Source: Cyclobacteriaceae bacterium
GTDB taxonomy: Bacteria > Bacteroidota > Bacteroidia > Cytophagales > Cyclobacteriaceae
Length of the DNA stretch: 64,000 bases
Assembly: GCA_028285685.1 (NCBI GenBank)
Contig: JANQOR010000038.1
Span: forward strand, 310,001 to 374,000
Direction of reading: 5' to 3'
Shown here piece by piece: positions 59,363-64,000 of this stretch. Below the pieces are notes generated by a model. That model was not told the DNA's origin, did no database searches, and saw nothing but the letters and a program-made list of their open reading frames with translations. How positions within the stretch are numbered: position 1 is the stretch's first letter; each line of letters starts with the position of its first letter. The translations under genes were made by a program, and so were the position numbers.

Positions 59363-60397
59363 TTATTCTGAGCAGTCAATTCCACTCTTGCCATAGTACG
59401 CTTCGTATGATATGTTCAGCGGTCCGAAGCTTCCGTCATTGAGCGCCTCCTGCTTAAAAAGAAATGGATAACCAGCACACCCGGTTTCTGGATGCGCTCC
59501 GTATACGTAGGTGTGACAGGTTCTGCTAAGTAGAACTCCGTAAGTGTTGCGCTCGTATTCCCAGGATTCCGTGATGGATATTTGACTGAATTCGACATCC
59601 CACCCAATTTCCTTTCCGTACCGTTGAGCTTCAGACAACATTTTGCTTTCGAGTTCCGGCTCAGTCATGACTGGTTCAAAATTGCTTTCAAATGTTCGAT
59701 TGAATTTGACTTTCATCCCGGGTTCTTTCACAATGGTAAAGTTTCCAACTGCTATTGGATCGGAAACATAGGCATACCCATTATTATCCTTTGGATTAAA
59801 TGAGCAGGCACTTTCACCAAACCAAAGTTCTGCGCGAAAATTGTACTCGCCAGGGGGAAGTTCGTTCAACGTATTTACCCAAAACTTCTCCACCTGTTCT
59901 GGGTCATCTGCTACAGGATTTATGGAAAGTTGCCAAGTGGTCCATTCAGTTTCTTCCCCAAGAAGTTCTCCGCATCTTGCTGTAAAAACTCCATCAGATC
60001 CTTCTCTGAAGATACTCAAAGCATATCGACAATTTTCGCGGCAGGGACCTTGAGATTTTCTCTTTTTGAGATCGTAGTATTGGTATACTGGAGTATTTGC
60101 TGCGGATTTGGCATAATAATATCTACCGTAAAGTGGTTCATCAGCTTTAAAGCGCTCCTTGAATTTGGATTCATCGGGATTATCCTTACTAATACGTTCG
60201 TTGGAAAACATGATCTTTCCAAGATATCTTTCATGCGTCGGACTGGAAATCCCTTGATCGGGCACATGTTTAAATTTCGATTTTTGGGCCCACAAACTTT
60301 CAGTGCTAAGACAGGTGAGCACAAGTGATAGGGAAAGGATATATACTATCCGGTTTTCGTCCCTTCGAAGAATCATTTCTATCATTTCAATTCGCAT
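59363..60397 (-). CDS. secreted protein of unknown function
   Basis: The 344-residue protein has a signal peptide (ends near LWAQ); start ATG could be 60397 or an internal one at residue 8. The mature part has several cysteines (CRENC, CSF, TGCAGYPF, DCSE) suited to disulfides. No domain is recognised. It may be a periplasmic or surface protein in operon with the small membrane peptide. Confidence 0.6.
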   Translation of the reverse strand: MRIEMIEMILRRDENRIVYILSLSLVLTCLSTESLWAQKSKFKHVPDQGISSPTHERYLGKIMFSNERISKDNPDESKFKERFKADEPLYGRYYYAKSAANTPVYQYYDLKKRKSQGPCRENCRYALSIFREGSDGVFTARCGELLGEETEWTTWQLSINPVADDPEQVEKFWVNTLNELPPGEYNFRAELWFGESACSFNPKDNNGYAYVSDPIAVGNFTIVKEPGMKVKFNRTFESNFEPVMTEPELESKMLSEAQRYGKEIGWDVEFSQISITESWEYERNTYGVLLSRTCHTYVYGAHPETGCAGYPFLFKQEALNDGSFGPLNISYEAYYGKSGIDCSE

Positions 60398-60573
60398 TTT
60401 GGTTCAAGAAAATCGGCTATAGGATCATGGGTGGTAGCCACAAACAGAAGCCTCTACAAACGTATATGTGACCTGATCTTAAACTCGAATTTCAAAAGTG
60501 ACAAAAGTGTAGCACGGTTGGTTTTTATACCGAGGGCAGCTTCAGGCTACAGAAAAACACTTTTTATGAATGA

Positions 60574-61605
60574 TCAGAAATTTACCAGAAACCTGGAAAG
60601 CTCCTTGTTTGTCTCAATGCCAAGCTTTCTTCTTAATCGGGCTTTCGAAACGTTGACGGCATTCTCTGTGGAATTCTTAATCGCTGCAATTTCTTTATTG
60701 GACAAACTAAGCTTAAGAAAAGCTGACAGTTCTCTTTCTGACTTTGTCAGATCCGGAAATTGTGAAAGCAGGCGATCGTAAAATTCCGCATTTAACTCGT
60801 TAATGTTCTGGTTGATCAAAGCTTGCTTGTTGATCAGTTGACTTTGCGACCTAAGTTCATGTATAATCCGAGAAATTCCTTTCTTGAGATCCTTCGAGTT
60901 TGAAAGCTCCCTTAGTTTCTCAGTCAGGTTCTCGGTAAGCTGATCCCGCGCGGATGCAGTGACCAACATCATTTCAAGATCTTTCTGCTTCAGCTCCATT
61001 TCCTTTTGATGTTTTTCTTCCTCTAGTTTTAGTAGGAATTTTCCCTGTTTTAAGATCTTTTGTTGGTAGGTCACCATTAGTTTGTCATAATAGAGAATGC
61101 TAACAAACAGTAAAAAAAGCACCACAACAATTGGCCCATATTCTGTATCGTGGAAAGTCCGGTATTTCAATTGAATGTAGTTGGACGTTATAAATGAGCC
61201 GATTGCTACTGCAAGCAGCAGCAGACGAACTTTCCTGTTTTTAATAAGAAGTACCGATACCAAACCTATCAGCAAGTTGGCATAAGGTGCTCCGGTTTGA
61301 AAGGGTATATAATAAAGAACATACCATATGACCCCTAAAGAAACGAAAGTGGTCACGATGATTGCATGCTGGTTGTAGCCTTTGTAATTGAGGTATAAAC
61401 TTGACAGAATAACTGATTCAATAAAAAGGGTTGAGTAGAATTCCTCGGGATTATTTTGGAATATGCTGATCACAATCACGTATGGGAATATCAATACTGA
61501 GAACCAGAAAACAAGAAAATTGAAGAGTGTGGCACGCCTTCTATCAAATTCATCCGCATAATTATCCAGTCCCAATCTCAGAATCTTTCTGTAGAAACTC
61601 CTCAT
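60574..61605 (-). CDS. membrane-bound LuxR-type transcriptional regulator
   Basis: The 343-residue protein has six hydrophobic helices in residues 27-180, a coiled coil (about 185-225) and a C-terminal LuxR/GerE HTH (LTKSERELSAFLKLSLSNKEIAAIKNSTENAVNVSKARLRRKLG). Such regulators in Bacteroidota resemble fused sensor-regulators. The ligand or signal is unknown, and the target could be the adjacent secreted protein genes. Confidence 0.82.
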   Translation of the reverse strand: MRSFYRKILRLGLDNYADEFDRRRATLFNFLVFWFSVLIFPYVIVISIFQNNPEEFYSTLFIESVILSSLYLNYKGYNQHAIIVTTFVSLGVIWYVLYYIPFQTGAPYANLLIGLVSVLLIKNRKVRLLLLAVAIGSFITSNYIQLKYRTFHDTEYGPIVVVLFLLFVSILYYDKLMVTYQQKILKQGKFLLKLEEEKHQKEMELKQKDLEMMLVTASARDQLTENLTEKLRELSNSKDLKKGISRIIHELRSQSQLINKQALINQNINELNAEFYDRLLSQFPDLTKSERELSAFLKLSLSNKEIAAIKNSTENAVNVSKARLRRKLGIETNKELSRFLVNF

Positions 61606-61740
61606 CTTGAAAAGATAATCTAAAACTGGTGGAGAGTGTCCTTAAACGCTAACAGGTGAGAAGGAAGCTAGAAATACCTCGTGTTTTTTCAATTGTTTAC
61701 ACTTTGATATACCTCAGGGAAAGCACAGGTGCTGTACCAA

Positions 61741-62214
61741 CTAGAATTCTCTTTGCTTGCACAATTCGATAGCCTTTTTGAGCGGTTCGATAAGCATTTC
61801 AAGGTCACTCTTTTCTTGACTTAGTAGGTACATTCCTCGGACATACCCTCCAACAATTTCGTCTCCCGTCGTCTTAATTTTCTTTTCGCGATTGTTAGCC
61901 ACAATAGCCAGGCCCCAAATATCTCTCTCCTGATCGTAGGCCAATCGTAGCCTGTTGGCATCAATGTCCTTTAATGTGAAAGCATGCATATCATACCCAT
62001 TGTCGGAATATTCTCTTGCTATTTCAAATAGACAGTCATCGAACATTAATCTTACGATCTCCTGTTTGGTACTATCAAGCTCAATTTGATTGATGAGGGA
62101 AATGATTGAATCTGAAACCACTTTCAATTCCCTTAATTCCTGCTCCTGAGAATTCGCAGGAAGTGCTTTCAAAAGAATGAGGAGTAGTAAGGCTGACAGT
62201 TTCGTTCGCAACAT
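61741..62214 (-). CDS. secreted protein of unknown function
   Basis: The 157-residue protein has a signal peptide (1-22, LPANSQ) and is mostly helical, with a central MHAFTLKDIDANRLRLAYDQERDIWGLAIVANNREKKI. No family is recognised. It lies upstream of the LuxR-type gene on the same strand with a 135-bp gap. Confidence 0.6.
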   Translation of the reverse strand: MLRTKLSALLLLILLKALPANSQEQELRELKVVSDSIISLINQIELDSTKQEIVRLMFDDCLFEIAREYSDNGYDMHAFTLKDIDANRLRLAYDQERDIWGLAIVANNREKKIKTTGDEIVGGYVRGMYLLSQEKSDLEMLIEPLKKAIELCKQREF

Positions 62215-62516
62215 GGCAATCCTAGTGTCCTGGGCGTTTAAGTTACCCCAATTTTATCTAACCTCTCATCTCCACTTAAGCACTGGTATGATATTTTCGT
62301 GAGGCTGTTAGCTAAGCGAACCGACAGATAAGATGGTCGCTGGGTATTTCAGATCAACGGGCTTTGAGTTGATTGATCGCCCATCAGTGATCATAAAGCA
62401 TTTCTAAGTTCATGGTCAAATCTTACAATATTTTACTCGCTTCTGTTAGATGTATGAAATATTGTGGAATGATATTACTTACAATAGTGAATAAAATCAC
62501 TTTTACCTTCGATAAT

Positions 62517-63629
62517 ATGATTCAGAGTACTGTTCTCCTGTTTTATGGGATGGCGCTTCTACTTGGAAACATGTCAGCTAATGCGCAACAAAAAGAATCT
62601 GCAGTGATGCAATACCTGAGTCAATTTGACAGCAAAGAAGCTGTGATGAGTAGAAATGGTGCCTCAGAGGTAGAAATCATGCTGATTGGGACCTTTCACT
62701 TCCGAAACAAAAAGTTGAGTGTTCCGGCTGTAGAACAACAGCTAGTTGATTTTAATCCACAGTCGATCTATGTCGAGGAAGTTCCGCCACATTTAAAGGA
62801 GGATCACTACAATGTATTGTATTCCAATGCTGTTAGGGGAGACAGGTTTTACTCCCGAATGACTGACTCTGTGAGTTCGTTGACAAGTATACCCAAGGAA
62901 AAATCTCATGAAATTGTCCAGGCTAACAGGAAGCTGCTTTTATCAAATCCAGCAGACGTTGACTTAAGAATTGGGCTTATAAATGCGCTATTCGTAAGTA
63001 TGGATGAACCGAATGGTCATCTCCAAATTAGCTATCTGGCCGAACTGCTGGGAGATTCTTTTGAATCGGCAAAAAAGAGAATATCACCAATAAATTTTAG
63101 ATACAGATTTTGTCAGGGCGAGACAAAGTACCTGACTGTACCTGTGGCCGCTAGGTTAGGTCTGAATAGAATTGAAGCGATGGACTACCAGGTGGGAAGG
63201 GCACGAAACGATTCACTACTTTCCATTGCGAGTAAAAAAATGATTCCAGGACTTATGCTCAAGCTTTGGAAGCTTCCATATATGATTAAAATGATGAAAC
63301 TGGATAAAAATACGCCAGAAAGTACCTCAGAAGCTGTTCGACATTTTGATATTTTAAATCGGTGGAAGACAATAAAAAACATGGCTAAGATTCATGAGAT
63401 ACACTTGAATAAACCAAGAGTGGAAGCCTCCCGACTTTGGATTGAGTCTTACAGAAAACGAAATCGTGAAATGGTCAAACTAATTGTACAAAAAATGGAG
63501 CAAAAAGAAGATAAACGTGCGGTAGTTATTGTAGGTGCGAGCCATGTGCCCTACTTCTTGTTCGAATTTAATCGGCAGTATCCCACTGCACGGATCAAAT
63601 TTTTGGATAACCGAAGTTTGAGAGAATAG
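62517..63629 (+). CDS. DUF5694 (TraB-like) secreted protein
   Basis: From ATG 62517 the protein has 370 residues with a signal peptide (to NAQQ); the frame extends further upstream. The hallmark strand is VEIMLIGTFHFRNKK, followed by FNPQSIYVEEVPP. The C-terminal part has RNREMVKLIVQKM and AVVIVGASHVPYFLFEF, where GxxH resembles the TraB/PrgY/GumN-type end motif. This suggests a distant protease-like or metal-binding fold. The role is unknown. Confidence 0.78.
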   Translation: MIQSTVLLFYGMALLLGNMSANAQQKESAVMQYLSQFDSKEAVMSRNGASEVEIMLIGTFHFRNKKLSVPAVEQQLVDFNPQSIYVEEVPPHLKEDHYNVLYSNAVRGDRFYSRMTDSVSSLTSIPKEKSHEIVQANRKLLLSNPADVDLRIGLINALFVSMDEPNGHLQISYLAELLGDSFESAKKRISPINFRYRFCQGETKYLTVPVAARLGLNRIEAMDYQVGRARNDSLLSIASKKMIPGLMLKLWKLPYMIKMMKLDKNTPESTSEAVRHFDILNRWKTIKNMAKIHEIHLNKPRVEASRLWIESYRKRNREMVKLIVQKMEQKEDKRAVVIVGASHVPYFLFEFNRQYPTARIKFLDNRSLRE

Positions 63630-63747
63630 AGCGAAAAATCCCACGATGTCTGACAGCGCACTTTAGATTTCTCCAAATCAGGGACGAGAACTTTTGTTAA
63701 TTTGAAACGAGGAATTAAAGCATATGGAGCTATAGGTAGGGCAACAA

Positions 63748-64000
63748 ATGGAAGAAAGTGAAAAACCAAGACTGTCGAGATTAACTGTTATCATCACACA
63801 GCTTCAATCCAAAAGAATCGTCACAGCCAATTATTTGGCAGAAAGACATAATGTAAGTGTTCGCACAATCTATCGTGACATTAGAACGCTTCAGAAAGCA
63901 GGAATCCCTATCCTGACCGAGGAAGGCAAGGGTTACTCCATTATGGAAGGCTATCATCTCCCACCAGTTCTATTTACTGAAGATGAGGCGAACGCCCTAA
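63748..64000 (+). CDS. YafY-type HTH/WYL transcriptional regulator (partial)
   Basis: ATG 63748 opens a frame that runs to the window end. Residues 9-62 are an HTH_11 domain (LTVIITQLQSKRIVTANYLAERHNVSVRTIYRDIRTLQKAGIPILTEEGKGYSI), followed by the GYHLPPVLFTEDEANAL linker seen in YafY regulators. The WYL ligand-binding part would lie beyond the window. Confidence 0.85.
   Translation, partial: MEESEKPRLSRLTVIITQLQSKRIVTANYLAERHNVSVRTIYRDIRTLQKAGIPILTEEGKGYSIMEGYHLPPVLFTEDEANAL

Overview
The window reads as chromosomal DNA of a marine or soil Bacteroidota bacterium, probably of the Cytophagales. The reasons are a MacB-type permease with the permease prefix domain found in that group, a protein with a type IX secretion C-terminal sorting domain, a SiaC/DUF1987 protein, membrane-bound AraC-type regulators, -7 boxes of the TAnnTTTG type, and few recognisable Shine-Dalgarno sequences. 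The exact genus cannot be named from the sequence.

Region 1 (1-28,777) is ordinary chromosome. It holds a SirB-like/cytochrome c fusion, a permease-PadR unit, a rhodanese-NIPSNAP-GNAT run, two penicillin-binding-protein-like serine hydrolases, two AraC-type membrane regulators, a cyanophycinase-like peptidase, an aspartate racemase homologue, a VOC/TPR lipoprotein pair, a RidA-GNAT-aminopeptidase P operon, a YCII-sigma factor pair, an M16 protease, an O-methyltransferase with a LysM lytic transglycosylase, dnaX and siaC.

Region 2 (28,977-49,937) is the interesting part. The tmRNA gene ssrA is followed by a tandem series of integrated units. Each unit ends in a direct repeat of the ssrA 3' end (a 21-bp core at 29352, 41765, 45172, 47994 and, with one mismatch, 49917). 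The last ~105 bp before each downstream core form a conserved block, and a hairpin follows four of the five cores. Unit 1 (12.4 kb) carries a tyrosine recombinase and a probable conflict or defence locus: a TIR protein, a histidine-kinase-like protein with a decayed ATPase, a response-regulator-TIR fusion, a lipoprotein, a small helical protein, a SLATT membrane protein, a TIR-membrane-coiled-coil-beta-propeller protein, and a second SLATT-like protein divergent from them. Units 2 to 4 (3.4, 2.8 and 1.9 kb) have no recombinase. They carry compact regulator-plus-enzyme sets: HxlR/DUF1330/luciferase-like monooxygenase/SDR, then hydrolase/SRPBCC/AraC, then SDR/LysR. A fifth possible unit ends at a block copy at 52,657 that lacks the ssrA core.

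Region 3 (about 52,700-64,000) is again chromosome-like. It holds a large secreted or outer-surface lipoprotein, a YitT membrane protein, a small TPR protein, a LysR regulator, a decayed SulP transporter start, several secreted proteins of unknown role, a membrane LuxR-type regulator, a DUF5694 protein and the start of a YafY-type regulator cut by the window end.

No CRISPR array, rRNA or complete IS element was seen. The best candidates for something undescribed are the TIR/two-component/SLATT locus of unit 1 and the recombinase-less, cassette-like tandem array at ssrA.
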